Assembly (NCBI GenBank): GCA_950295325.1
Contig: OX485805.1
Coordinates: 57,250,758 to 57,314,757 of the forward strand
DNA from: Polytrichum commune
Taxonomy: Eukaryota > Streptophyta > Polytrichopsida > Polytrichales > Polytrichaceae
Reading direction: 5' to 3'
DNA length: 64,000 bases
This document shows, piece by piece, positions 1-12,158 of the stretch. A program made the position numbers and the translations under genes. Position 1 is the stretch's first letter, and every line of letters begins with the position of its first letter. Below the pieces are notes generated by a model. The model worked only from the letters and a program-made list of their open reading frames with translations. It searched no databases and had not been told where the DNA came from.

Positions 1-3000
1 AAAAGTATTGTTTGCCCAATTAAGTTTCAAAATTTTGGTCGCAATACACTTTTTCTTCATATCTCCTACACCACTTGAAAAAACTTGTTAAAATTTGCCC
101 ATATCTCTTGCATAACAATTTCAAATTAAAAAAATATATATATATGCCCATATTTAATAAAAGAATGAATGTGATTGCATAAGATTTCATATTTCAACAA
201 AAACCTTAAAAATAATGCTCCACTAAATATGAAATTTAGTGTCCTTTGGTATTTTATGTCACTAAGGTAACTTTTTGGATGACATTTCTTATGAATAAGT
301 GAACAAATATTGTTATGGATGGTGGATGAGTTCATCCATTGACCAAAACCCTGCCTTCCATTGTCAGCAACTTGGGATGAAATATTGTCATGGATGATTA
401 AAATTTGGATGAAAACCACTTGGATAAGTAACAATAATTGCAACACTGTAAATCCATATCCCCCCCCCCCCAAAAAAAAGGAATGACAAATAATATGGGG
501 TTAACAATTAGTGTTGGTGACACTACACGGCGGTTTACACTTAGTATTGAGCAAGACAATCAAAATTGGTGACACTTAATATCATATTTAGTGTAGTTTT
601 TGCACAATCTAGCTCCAAAAAAATTCTCATAAGACACTTTCTTCTTCAATCCTACATTTCTTTAAATATATTGCTAAATAAATTCCATGTCCTTTGCAAA
701 GAGACTAAAAATCATCATTTTCTTTTTGGTATAAAGGCGGTACTTTATTTGATTTCCCATCTTTTCTTAGTTGGACACAAATCCTAATGAATGCAAATTA
801 TGTGTGATTGTTGAGGACATGGACCAAGTTTTTAGTACAATGTCTTGCAATTTCATATTTACCCATATTGTTTGCAATGACTTAGGATGAATTCTGAATA
901 TAATGTGAACCCCTTCTACACCTAATATCCTACAGTGGACTACCAAAACTACATAGTCTTGTGCAAAGATGGGAATTATTTTTTAAGAAACAACAATTTT
1001 ATAAGGTGATTAAAAGTAATTTGACAACATGTGTCTATATTGTCCAAAGTAACTTGGCATAATTTTAGAATTATCTTGTGCCAAATCGGCTATCAGGCTA
1101 CAAATGTTGTTCTTGGAGCCAAGTCGGGGGTTTGTGGCACTCAAGTAAAGTCATCTTGTAACAAAGTCCAGATATGTCCATCAAGAGGCTCAAACGAAAC
1201 TTAATTTAGGCAAAAGTCTTTGATAAGGCGTGTAAAAACCCTTGTCACCTCCTAGATATTATGGAGCATTTTCATTAATTTGTTCATTAGCAAATAAGTA
1301 ACAAGGGACCATGATGTGGCTTTTGACACTCTATGCATGTTTTCTAACCTCCCATGCATCACTAGATCTATGAATTTATTTCCATTAATAAAGTAGGTGT
1401 TCATGCGTGTAAAATGTGACAAGGGACTATGATGTATGGTCATAGATAAATTTATTCTTGGTTATTTCATCATTTGGTTATGCACATGCAATAATTTTAA
1501 TATGTATGTATGTTAAATCAAAGCATATTGGTTTTTGAAGAATTCAAATCATTATAAACATACATTTATCACAATGTATAATCATGCCCATTACAATGTG
1601 AGTTGTGCATAATGATATGAGATAAATTACCATTGATTTCAATTGTATAACATTGTTATGCATTAAGTAATTGAGTGATTTTGATGAATTGTTGATGACC
1701 CTGATGACCATCGTGATCATTCCACCCAACATTTGTGGTAATAAACCAAAATGAATCATTTAATTAGCGATCCACAAATATCACATACTCATGAATCTCA
1801 AACTTTGTAATTATACATGATCTTAGATGTTTCTTAAATCAATTAATATCTTCATCTTTAAACATTATGAATAAGAATTTTTATTTGTTTCGGATAGTTT
1901 ATCATTGGGAATAAAAATCATTCCCCCCCACAAAGAAAAAAATAAAAAATAAAACACACCACAACAACAACAACAACAACAACAACTTGTGAGAGTAGCA
2001 AAGATGGTTGATTGCATTAAGGGCATTTTAGCAAATTGTATGTCATAAATTTTTAAATATCAAATAATGATAATAAAAAGAAGAAACATGAAGTCAAGTG
2101 TGGTCTTAAAGAAAATTGGGGGAAAAATTAGCAAGGTATTCTTATGAAATACAAGAATTGGAGTGATATGACAGGAGAGATTATCAAGATGATCTTAATG
2201 AAGATGATATCACCAAAATAATTGAAGTGAACCAATCTAATAAACTAAGAGAAGCACCAACTTGTCAAAGAGGAAGAGAAACAAATAAGACTTCATCGAA
2301 TAGGATGAACAATAATAATTCCAAAAAGAAAGAAAACAATGTACAAATGATAACAAGAGCAATGAATTCTCAAAGGAGAAGGAGAAGGAGAACATGATGA
2401 CCTTAAAGAAACAACATATATATAACACCCACATGAAGATCTAAAGAGAAACAATGATGGAGTGTGTAAGGCTTGGGTGTGGCAATTACAAAGAGGAGGG
2501 AAGAGCAAGGCAAACCCCTATAAGTAGTTTACGTGGCATGTCACAAAGTTTGGAAAGTCGCCAACCAAGTGTGCTAACTTGAGCAATGTTGGAATTTGCC
2601 AACATGCATATATTATTATCCCGCACGAGACGAGGGACCGTCTTATTGATCATTGCTTCTTGTAACGATATTGACATTATCATTGACAAGATGAAAGCAA
2701 ACAAAAAACTTTCTAATGATGACAATATTTGAGTGTCACGATCTCCAACCAAATCTTACAGTATAATATTTAGTAATTCAAGTCATGCCAAATCTACCAA
2801 AGTGAATTCGTAAGAAACCTTGGATAATAGAGTTACGAACTAATCACATATTTACATAAAAGCCCACTAGAAATACAAATATGGTAACTTCTCTCAACTC
2901 AACAACAAAAAATACTACAATGCAAAAGGTGTCAAAGCCACAATGGGACATTCAAAGGTCAAATATGATAGTTACAGTGACACATCTAGCATTGATCTTG

Positions 3001-3111
3001 TGGTAAAGGAGTCAGATTCGTTTGTTCTTGTTCAATGCAACATGCCAAACCCTCCATACTACGAGTTCCACAACCTCCAACACTTCATTAGGTCCCTAGG
3101 TTGTGGTATTG
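1..3111. other. AT-rich intergenic DNA without recognisable gene
   Basis: Only short, low-complexity open frames occur here and none resembles a known protein. Visible simple sequence: a C-run followed by an A-run near 462-478 and an (ACA)n tract at 1961-1985. No SINE box B or MITE terminus was found in this stretch, apart from one weak 'TTTAGTGTAG' motif near 589 that resembles MITE termini elsewhere in the window. Confidence 0.6.
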
Positions 3112-3120
3112 TTGTTTGCT
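3112..3120. repeat. Left target-site duplication of the SINE at 3121
   Basis: TTGTTTGCT, repeated exactly at 3505-3513 directly after the (TTTC)n tail. Confidence 0.75.
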
Positions 3121-3504
3121 AGGCACCACGGGCCTTGGCTTGGTGGTTAGGCTCATGGCCCCCAATGAGGAGGTTGTGGGTTCTATTCCCCATGCCGGCG
3201 TGGTGCTCACCACCTTAGTCCACCCAACTATGGTGGGGGGTCCTTGGACCTTGTTGTATGGGTACCTCAAAGCCCTTTGGGGGGATACCATGTCCGGTAT
3301 CTTCAAGGCACTAGTGGCTAGCTAGGAACTAGTATAGTGTGTCACTATAGTGTCCATCCTCGAAAGGGGAGAGTAGTATTGTCCCAGTGTCCCCTTGTCC
3401 AGTGGCCATCGGGTTCATTGGCATTACGAACGGACACTTTATTCACGCCGGCCCCTTGTTAAAAGGGACCGGAGTTTCTCTTTCTTTCTTTCTTTCTTTC
3501 TTTC
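3121..3504 (+). mobile_element. Near full-length tRNA-derived SINE, family 'Y'
   Basis: The head is tRNA-like. A box A resembling TGGCTTGGTGG lies at 3136-3146 and a box B, GGTTCTATTCC (one base off the usual GGTTCGANTCC), at 3179-3189, at normal internal RNA polymerase III promoter spacing. A roughly 300-bp body follows, ending in the conserved GGGACCGGAGTTTC and a (TTTC)n tail. A 9-bp direct repeat, TTGTTTGCT, flanks it at 3112-3120 and 3505-3513, the expected target-site duplication. It has no coding capacity, so it would need a partner LINE reverse transcriptase. The same 3' end recurs at 10.97, 18.1 and 40.9 kb. The tRNA origin is inferred from the boxes; the parent tRNA is not identified. 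Confidence 0.82.
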
Positions 3505-3513
3505 TTGTTTGCT

Positions 3514-4249
3514 TCCTCAAAGTCGAATGTGGTGTTGCTAGTTGCTTGGGTCTCCAACACTAACTCTACAATGATGCACGTGTCCCCAACAATCCGCGAA
3601 GGTAGATTCCCCAGAGAAGCTAACACCCACTTCATCCATGGTCACAAGCTTAAGAATGGAAGCAAGAAATGAAAAACCCTAAGTTGCATTAAAATCACCA
3701 TGGTCCCTAATAATTTATTGCTACAAGCACAAGAGCGATGGGAGTAACCATAGCTACACCAACTATCCAGCAATCCAAAATCAACAAAATATACAACAAA
3801 CCATTTTTGCATATGAAAACACTAAACCATGGCAAGAAATGTCGGTGAGTAACCCGGTGATGACAAGAAAAACACCTAGAAAATCCGCAATGGCCAAGAT
3901 CACCCCCAATCTAGCAAAAGACAATAAGAAATCCCAACCATAAAATCCTATATGCTTGCTTGAAAGTGCATACTTGAAACCACCTTCTATAAAGTTGTGG
4001 AAGCACCACAAACTTGTCATATCTTGCACCGCTAATGGCACCGCTAAAATGAAGTGCATGTAGTCACACCTCTGAGGTACTTCTTAACCCTTATTACCCT
4101 CTTGAACCCCTCTTGCTCACACTCCACAATGGCTAGGGGTGTTCCTCTTATGCACCAACACTCCATTGGTAGGGTTCCCTAACCATTCTACAATACCCTA
4201 TATTGCGTAGGGTAGTAGGGTATCTCCCCTACTAATACCCTCACCCTAA
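3514..4249. other. Intergenic, nothing recognised
   Basis: A 92-codon minus-strand open frame (3781-4059) lies here but shows no family motif and no start context; I treat it as chance. No terminal inverted repeat or SINE boxes seen. Confidence 0.5.
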
Positions 4250-4816
4250 GGGCCACTTCACACACAAGGTTGAAGGCCCTTGACCATGGCAATGTAAGAG
4301 CTCTCATTGGTCGAAAAGGCAGAGACCGTCCAAGTTCACTTCACGGTAGGAGGTGAAGGCCTAAAGGCCTGAAGAAAAGTTCGTGGATGAAAAGTCTACA
4401 TGGAGTCCTACATGGCAGGTTATGGATAAGGGTGCATGGTCTACCGGAATTTGCGTTAGGGCCACCTCCAAGAGGTGGGCCTGATGAAAATTCCGGTAGA
4501 CCATGATTTTAATTTTTTTTCCCCAAGATGACATATTTCAAGGCATATCCTAGGACACACAAAACACCACCAAGAAATACTCTTAAATTGATAAAGTCTG
4601 AGACATATTATTTTAAACTAAATCCTCCCCACTTTTCCCGCCAACAAAACATGCAACGGTCCCGCAACATGGTCCATTCTCACTTCACGCTATGCTTGAG
4701 GGCCCGTGACTACATAAAATGGCTTTCCCAACACCCATGGTACGGCCTTTGGATGAGAGTCAAGGATCCCTCACCAATACAAGGTCGCGGCTCTTGGCTC
4801 ATGTGTGAAGTGGCCC
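4250..4816. mobile_element. MITE-like element, family A, diverged copy with internal hairpin
   Basis: Starts GGGCCACTTCACACAC and ends GTGTGAAGTGGCCC, its inverted complement. Sub-terminal text around 'GGCCCTTGACCATG' also matches the inverted other end, so the terminal repeats are long. The flanks are TAA on the left and TAC on the right, close to a 3-bp duplication. The middle (4435-4505) carries an extra perfect 18-bp inverted repeat absent from sister copies at 6.0, 23.5 and 42.5 kb. No transposase frame; non-autonomous. A Harbinger/PIF-type origin is suggested only by the TTA/TAA-like flanks. Confidence 0.7.
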
Positions 4817-5539
4817 TACGTTCCCACATACCGTTACCGTACCCCTATTTCGTACCCTCAAAACTCCTATATATTGTACCCATCCGACATTGGAAAGTAC
4901 CTCTAAATTAGTGGACATCATAAGAACGCGTGGAAGCCTATTTGGTTGTAATTCCTTTGTAAATGGACGGCAAAGATTTGGAGAGGTGACTTATGTATTG
5001 ATAACGTGTGAACATGCTCTTAATGGCATCGACTCCGATGTGCGCAATGGACAAGAGAAACGCACTGACAAGCTCGATGAGCCATGACAATATTATAAGC
5101 AAAAAGTTAGTTGTAGCCAAACTTCTAATATATATAGGGTCGTAGATTTATATATCCAACTCTAGTCAACATGGCCAAAAGGTAACCACCTTCGCTAGCT
5201 ACCAGAGTCCCACTTGTCCCTTTAAAAAGTACCACACTTGAATCTCCCACAAGGAACATGTGGGTACAAAAAACATGTCCATTAGCCGATCCTATATATT
5301 GTCCCTTCAAGCCACATTGGGATGGATGAAAGTGGGGATGCTCAACCCACAAATGCATCCATGGGCTTATGTTTGGGGTCAAAAAACGCATCCGTGCCGT
5401 GTTCAAGATTGAAGCCCTCATATGAGTTTCGTTTTGAAGGGCTCTCGAATTTTCAACGCTTCAGTTGAAGGGTTAGTTCAAATCCAAGACGTCGATCTAA
5501 GGTTTCTTATGAATTCACTTTCTAGCTCTATTTCCATAG

Positions 5540-5635
5540 TCAACTTGTCCAAAAAGATTGATTCAAAGGTTATAATATTATTCATTGTGTTTTCGCCTAT
5601 GCAGTGGATGAGTTTACATAGACATCACAGATCCC
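5540..5635 (-). mobile_element. Fragment of MITE family D
   Basis: Ends with GGATGAGTTTACATAGAC followed by ATCACAGATCCC, the same terminus as the elements at 5693-5926 and 55151-55386. The upstream text 'TTATAATATTATTCATTGTG' matches their sub-terminal region. The other end was not found, so it is a partial copy. Confidence 0.55.
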
Positions 5636-5692
5636 TAGCCATTCCCTTTCTCTCTCTCCCTTGACGATGACCCTATCAGAGTCTGATAACAT

Positions 5693-5926
5693 GAGATTCG
5701 TGACATCTACGTAAACTCATCCATCATGGAGGAAGGGGCTCCAATGAAAAATAAACAACCCCCCTACAAAGTTGAGGGCTGATTCATTTCAATTGAACTC
5801 CACTTGACTAATTTAAGGGCCGTGATGCAATTTATGAAGTCAGCCCATCTAAAAGTAGTCATCATGGACTATAATATAAATCACTACATTTTCACCGTTG
5901 CGGTGGATGAGACACCACAAATCTCT
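5693..5926 (-). mobile_element. MITE family D
   Basis: About 234 bp. The left terminus GAGATTCGTGACATCTACG reads into ACTCATCC; the right terminus is the inverted GGATGAG...CACCACAAATCTC with about 10 bases missing. The interior aligns, in inverted orientation, with the 236-bp element at 55151-55386 (shared blocks around GGCTCCA, CCCCTACAA and the AT-rich stretch near TATAATATAA). No coding capacity. Confidence 0.65.
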
Positions 5927-6000
5927 AGCAGAGTCCGATATGGACACATGAACTTAAATACATACTATACAACCAGATACCACCCACTAGACTTATGTTA

Positions 6001-6479
6001 GGGCCACTTCACACACGAGCCAAGAGCCGTGACCATGAAATTGTGAGAGACCAAAAGAAAGTGTCCAAAGGCCAACCCAAGACACCTCCAAAACCATGGA
6101 GTGTGGTCACGGATCCTCAAGTGTAGTGTGAAGCCACATGTGACCGGGCCCTCAACCAAGTGCTATTTCAATGATTTTCTATTCATGTGGTTCCTCACAC
6201 ATGATGAAATAGAATAAATCAACGATTGTCACCGTTCGGAGTGCCATGGTCTCCTGGTTTTGTGTTAGGCCTACCTCCACGAGGTGGTTGTTGAAAATAG
6301 TCCAAGTGACCATGAAACATGATCCATTTGATGCCATATAGGAATCCATGTAGACTTTACATCTATTTGGCATTCACATTCTTCGTTGAAGCGAACTTGG
6401 ACCGGCTCCACCTTTTCCACCAATGAGAGTACTTGAAGTGTAATGGTCACGGGCTCTCAGTCTCAAGTTTGTAGGGCCC
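6001..6479. mobile_element. MITE-like element, family A (inverted copy)
   Basis: Preceded by TTA and beginning GGGCCACTTCACACACGAG. It runs in the opposite orientation to the copies at 23543-24046 and 42483-42982, and shares with them blocks such as GGAGGTGTGTTGGGACGG (here as complement), the TGTTAGGCC centre and the CCACCTTTTCCACCAATGAG block near the far end. The right terminus is damaged (AGTTTGTAGGGCCC). Non-coding. Confidence 0.78.
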
Positions 6480-6964
6480 TTGGGCCCCCATGATATAACC
6501 GTAAGGTGCTAAGGCTTACTTTGGTGCTAACTACAGTTTTAAGAAATTGTCAAAAATTCCCTCAATTTCAACGTATTTGTGCCGGACTTCTTAGGGTTCA
6601 AATCCTATCCCCCATGAGCATAATATTGTTCGATTGAGTGATCAAGTTGGGTGGGGCCATAAATATGTCATGTAAGGTGCCAAAATTATACTTTACGGAT
6701 GTTTCTCAGTAAGTAGATTCAACTTGAAAAATGAGTATGATTCAGGTGAAGCTTTGTCACTGAATATTGTTAGAATGAAACGGTTGATAGCATTTGAATA
6801 ATGTTATGAGGGTGAAATCAAAGACTTATCAATAGAGTGATCACTTCCTAGTGCAGTGAAGGAAATCAAACCATTATATTTGATGTGTCATCATCTTTAG
6901 ATATTAGAAATAGGACGTCAAACGTATTTTTTCTTATTCTTTTCAAACGTAATTATCCTACCCA

Positions 6965-7510
6965 CCATCAACCAAAGCAAGAAGCACCTTACAATAGTGC
7001 ATGAGTTGAGAGCTCAAATGTGCATTTTATAGGAGTTTGATGGTTGGATTTGACAAGCATCCATCCAAAGCTCAAACTATTGAGAGCCTAACCAATCTTT
7101 AATCTCAAAATAGTCCAAGCAAGTGTAAAGGGTCATGTTTAAAAGTGAGAGATCAAGGAGGAAATCATATATCATAGTAAACAAAGAGCATTCATGAAAA
7201 GCCACATAATCGTTGAAAGTCCATTGGCATGGGGCTCATAAAACAAGGGCTTAGGATTTCGACCAAGAGCTTGTCATACTCATTCCACATAGGATCCATT
7301 AAGGGGCCATCTAAGCGTTGTAAGTCTAGTAAAAGCTTCAAGCTCTCAAGTTGAGAGCTTGTGTGTAAGGCCCCCTTCACACTAGTGCTCGAGGTGAGAG
7401 CTTGAACTTGCAAATTTTGGGAGTTCAATATTTGGACTTGATAGGCTTTCATCCAAAGCTCAAGCTATTTAGAGCCCGACCAATCTTCAAGCTCAAAGTG
7501 GATTGAGCAA
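6965..7510. mobile_element. Nested MITE pieces with GAGAGCTTGAA-type termini (family C)
   Basis: Contains two related ends: 'GAGTTGAGAGCTCAAATG' near 7003 and 'GGCCCCCTTCACACTAGTG' near 7370 followed by GAGGTGAGAGCTTGAAC. Both match the terminus of the 433-bp element at 48163-48595. Their arrangement (end, body, new end) suggests one element inserted next to or inside another. Exact borders cannot be fixed by eye. Confidence 0.5.
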
Positions 7511-8050
7511 AGTACACCATCTATGACATTTAGTGTCACATGCGTAATAGTGCCACTTACCCTATTTTGAGGCGTATCCTAGATTACATCAATGATTAAT
7601 AACTTCACCATGAATGTCACCTCACGACACTTGGTGTTCAAGTACGCTTACTAATATCTTGGCATGAATATAGTGTTCAATAGTGTTATGAGGTGCATGC
7701 CTATGTTTCACAATGGTCTACAAGTTGACTAAAGTGTACACAAATGACACGTGCCATTAGTATGCTCAAGAATAGCCTCCTCTTGCATACTAAAATGTAA
7801 ACACATGAAACTTGCCATTAGTACACTCAAAGAAATCTTCCTCTTGCATACTGAAATGCAAGACTATCATCTAATGTATCTTGATCTACTACTCTAAATG
7901 TCATTATGTAGATATTTTTGACTTTAAGAAGTTCCTTATGTTGACTAATGGAATCATATTGGCAAGTAGCAAGCGTGACACTTGAGACCTCTAGGCATCT
8001 AGTTTAGGCCCTTCGGTGTATGTGACACTAAAATACCATAAATGGGGTAC
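7511..8050 (-). mobile_element. MITE family B (inverted copy)
   Basis: About 540 bp with inverted ends of the form ATTTAGTGTCACATGCG (left) and GTATGTGACACTAAAATACC (right). The interior matches the elements at 35694-36175 and 51351-51895 in inverted orientation: shared blocks around CCTCTAGGCATCTAGTTTAGG, TGGCAAGTAGC and GAGGTGCATGCCTATG. No open frame of note. Confidence 0.75.
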
Positions 8051-8600
8051 TAGTCACAAAGTGAGAAATCAAGGAGGGAATGATAGTAAACAAAGAAGCA
8101 TTCATGACAAGCCAAGAACAATTGAAAGCCCATTGGCTTGGGGCCCACATAATGAGAGCTTGTCAAAGTTATTCTATATGGGATCCATCAGGGCGCCGTC
8201 TAAGTGTTGTAAGTCCGATAGAAACTACAAACTCTCAAGTTGAGAGCTCGTGTGTAAAGTGGATTTGAATGAACAAACATGCGTAAGAGGCATCCCCTGT
8301 AAATGAGGAGGTTCCTTACTTCAAGCTCTCAACTCCTGCACTATATCATTTATGGTATTTCTTGTCATTTGCAATTCTGTGATTGTTTGATGAGAATGTA
8401 AATTCTAAATCTAAAAAATCCACAGTGAATAGTTATAAATAGTAAATGGCATTAACTACCCTAAACAATGTAGTGTAAAAGGGGCCTAAGTTAAGTGGGG
8501 TTGAGAGAACAAGCATGTGTAAGAGGCACCCACCAATGAGAAGGTTCACTTCTTTAAGCTCTTAGCTTGAACACTACATTGTTTATGGTATTTAGTGTCG
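8051..8600. mobile_element. Further pieces of MITE families B and C
   Basis: Near 8240 'CTCAAGTTGAGAGCTCG' is a family C end. 'CATTTATGGTATTTCTTGTC' (about 8348) with 'GTAGTGTAAAAGGGGCC' (about 8470) and 'TGTTTATGGTATTTAGTGTC' (about 8580) are family B type ends. The pieces are broken and nested, and borders are approximate. Confidence 0.45.
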
Positions 8601-10429
8601 CTTACTATTTGGGATTACACAATGTTACAACTCCTTGCTCTAGACTCAATTTTTACCATGAATAATGAAATCGGAGGTTTCAACATTATAGGACATAAAT
8701 AATTTTACTCGGTGAATTATAGTCACAATAAATAGGAATACAATTAATAGTAATATATAGTTTGCATGCTAAGGTTGTGACCCTATTAACTCGTATTTAA
8801 GTAAATATTGACATATATTCAAATCTAGACCTTTGGGTTGGTTCAATCTATGGGTAGATCCGTCGATACACGTATGATATACCTAAATTTGATGGGAGGT
8901 ATGTGAATCCTTATCAATTACTTGAATGTTGGTATTAAAATACGATGGAAAAATCAAATGTCTAACTTTTGATAGTGAAAATACAATCAAAATAATTTTT
9001 ATAATATTATCATAATCAACTTTGCATATTCTATTAGGGGATTCTACCACACAATCCTATTTTTAGATCTTATGATATAGTTGAGCATGTTAAAATTTTG
9101 GACTTGCATTTTAATCCAATTTTATTTAAATATCAGTTTATTATAGGCATCATCAAGTCCACAAAAAGTCTTGGCCATGGAATAGATCATGAATCATCTC
9201 ATCTAGTTAGCAACTGTGAATTGTGTTAGATTGTCATTTGATGTTTAGGATTGGAATTGAGATGTAAAAGTTGTAAGAGGTCAAAGTGAAAATTGTCCTT
9301 CTCTTTACATGATCACATAGGCCTTCTCCTTTTGGTTAATTAAAATTGAACTTAAGATGAGATCTACATTTTCAGCACATAGTCTTGTCTCATCATAACA
9401 CATCCTTTTTGGTGTCCATTCTTCACTACTACCCACACCATATAAGGTAGTAGTGCCTTATAAGTAACATATTCCTTTTGGCAACATATTTTTTTCATCC
9501 ATAAACCGTCAAAAAGTGAGTGCAACAGTGCCATCAAGGAAGTCATTGTAAACAATGATTATCATATGTGGCATTGTGCACAAAATAGCACCACTTGGCC
9601 ATTCATAGTAACGGCGTAAGAAGGATGCAATAATGCTACAACATCAACTCTTGGCCAATCACAATGGCTAGTCGAAGATTAATCACTTAATAAGGTAATG
9701 TAAGTAGTGTTCCACAAAAAGGGGGACAACACCTTCATTTAATAGAAGACTCTCACTTGCAATAAGGCCGATTTTGTGGATGATTCTCACATGGCAATCT
9801 AGTATTAATGGATCCTCCTAGTGGATAGTAAAAGACTCATTTCTTAAATCAAGTTTGCAATTTATGTAAATTGCATATGAACTTATTTAATTTTGAATCT
9901 TTTTTCGTAGACTCTTTATAGTTTTGCGCATATGCATAAATGTCTTAAAAAAATCCACATATTTAACTTTCTTCAAATTGAATTAGTCTATGAAAATGTT
10001 GCTTTTAGGCTCAACTACCTTACCATTCAGAAAAAGGCCTCTGAGTAGGAAGATTGACCACCTAAGCTCCACATATCTTAGGTCACAACTTGCATGCAAC
10101 CTACTCCAAGGAACTAAAGGTAGAGAGGGATGGGGTTCCTACTGCATTACTCTACCCTCAATATCACCTGAAGAACAATATGAACAGTAGATGTGACCAC
10201 AACTTCCAAGACCATAACTAGTTATGCATCCAAGTGGAGGGCACTCCTAACAACTCTCTTGCGCTTTTCTGTACATGAAAATGACATTTCATCCCTAACC
10301 TAAAGTTCACATCCATGGACAAACGATTATGTCCCATATTGGGCGAACATCGAAAAAGATGTCTCATTGCTATTGCAACTCGTCATCCACTCTACTCTTG
10401 CCCGTTATGTAGTCCATAATGCTCACCTT
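8601..10429. other. AT-rich intergenic, nothing recognised
   Basis: Short open frames only (up to about 66 codons), none with family motifs. No SINE boxes or clear terminal repeats seen. Confidence 0.55.
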
Positions 10430-11600
10430 AGTTTCACACAAACAATCCAAGGTTGCCTCTAGGTAAGTTTTGTACAATAGAAGTGCCTAATTCGGTTGCT
10501 TACCTTCATTGAACAAGTTTATATTTGAGTGGTATGTGGCATGGCGCCCGAGAGGTGGACTCTTCATTGGAAACCTAAATGGTGTGTGTGGGTGACTATG
10601 CAATAAAACCCCCTATATACAAGAATTTCATAGAAAATAAATAAAATGTTTATGTACTATGGTAGGTTGGAAAATGGACTCATGTATTTATACTAAGCTT
10701 TTCAATTTAATGAGATAAATGCCTCCACTACATACACAAAATATATATCATAAAATAATTGGGCCTTTATTACATATACAAGTCATTGGAAACTATTACC
10801 ATATGACAACAATGGATGAAACTAATACATTGATCATCACTTTTTCTTCTTAACCTTAGGACCCCTTTTGTGAATATGCATTTACTTCAAAATTCTTCAC
10901 AACCTTTGTAAGTGCACATAGTAGAGAAAAACAATACCTCTCCCTTATATATACTATGTACGCTCCCTACCCCAGGGACCGGAGTTTCTATCTATCTATC
11001 TATCTATCTATCTACTATGTACGCTAATGCCTCGAATAATACCCCTTATTACACTCATGTTAATACATACATGGTATAAAGAGTCCACCCCCAAAGTATG
11101 GTGTGGCTCCAAAAATGGATGACCATTGTAAGAACGGATATCAAAAAGACATGTATTTAGAAGAGATTGGACTACATGCTCAAAAAATGATAACCATTGT
11201 AAACTTAACAATCAACATAATTAGACGGACCTGCATGACCATTTCATGAGCATGAGAATCTTCACTCCGATATTGAGTAAGATACCATAGTACCTCTACC
11301 ACTTTGGCTATTTATAAGAAAACAGTAATTGCAAATTCTATTTAAAGATTCGACAATCCCGAATTTAAAGGAAAAATCAAAATCTTTCATATCAAATTGT
11401 AAGATTTAAAGACTACAATTTCAAAAAAAAAATCGGGTTTTCCTTGAAATAGTTTAGTCAGTGCTGAAGTGGTAAAGGTACTACGGTACCCATATGAGCT
11501 CTCAGAGGAAAGCAACCACGGCCTTGATTCGGACTTGTTGATTATATCATGCTAATCGTGTGTTTTCATGTCCTCGGAGAAATGGGCTAGTCAGAAGAAG
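10430..11600 (+). repeat. Decayed dispersed repeat 'R1', copy 1
   Basis: Blocks in the same order recur at 42130-43260: GTGCCTAATT(C/T)GGTT, GAGTGGTATGTGG, the ATCAACATAATT block, GAGCA(T/C)GAGAATCTTCA, and near the end a block reading GGGCTAGTC. Divergence is high. The 48-bp SINE scar at 10965-11012 interrupts this copy but not the other. Nature unknown. Confidence 0.6.
10965..11012 (+). mobile_element. 48-bp 3'-end-only insertion of SINE family Y
   Basis: Contains only CAGGGACCGGAGTTTC and a (TATC)n tail. A perfect 13-bp direct repeat, TACTATGTACGCT, flanks it at 10952-10964 and 11013-11025. The conserved 3' motif is the one that ends the longer element at 3121-3504, although that copy's tail is (TTTC)n. 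This fits reverse transcription that stopped after a few tens of bases. Confidence 0.85.
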
Positions 11601-12158
11601 AGAAGAAGTCCCTTAAATAACATGATCAACATCTTGGGCTTTACGATATCTATTAATCTCTGTAATGTCTCCTGCTGCACCAAATTTGGCAAACTTTGCA
11701 ATGCTTGCGACTGTGGCGGATGATGGGGAAGTAGCTTTGAAGCCAAAGAGATGGAGGAAGAAGGAGCTGCGCATAAGATGTGCATAATGATGGAGATGAA
11801 TACTTTGCAGACTACATTGGGCGATGAGAACAACAGCACATGATTTTAGAGTAACTTTCCATTTAATTTCTTGTAATGTACCAAGGAGCTTCAACACGTG
11901 CGATCGATCGATCGATCGATAAGCCACGTTGTGTATTGGGTGTAGGTAAATGAAACCCACACAAATTGCCAGATAAACTGAACTTCATTAGGTGCTGCTG
12001 CAAGTGAATGAGCGATCGAACAGCAGACCACATATAAGAGATTGACAATGGCTCATCTCAAAAATTTGCACAATGGCACTAAGAGGTGAAGAAATGTTTG
12101 GGTTTGGATCTCTAAGAAAACAATGGGACTTCTGTTGAGCTGTTGCAGTTAGTGTACA
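11601..12158. other. Gap with a long minus-strand open frame and a (CGAT)5 tract
   Basis: Two overlapping minus-strand frames (11591-11839 and 11613-11960) cover the same bases. Neither gives a protein I recognise, nor the missing C-terminal part of the neighbouring cysteine desulfurase pseudogene. A self-complementary (CGAT)5 tract lies at 11901-11920. Confidence 0.45.

Noticed and set aside
6590-6606. GGGTTCAAATCC as a tRNA or SINE box B
   Set aside because: No box A at proper distance and no cloverleaf; the motif stands alone.
11591-11960. Minus-strand frames as the missing C-terminal exon of the NFS2 pseudogene
   Set aside because: Looked for the SGHHC cysteine loop and the SARASLYFYNT-like end in all three frames; neither is present.
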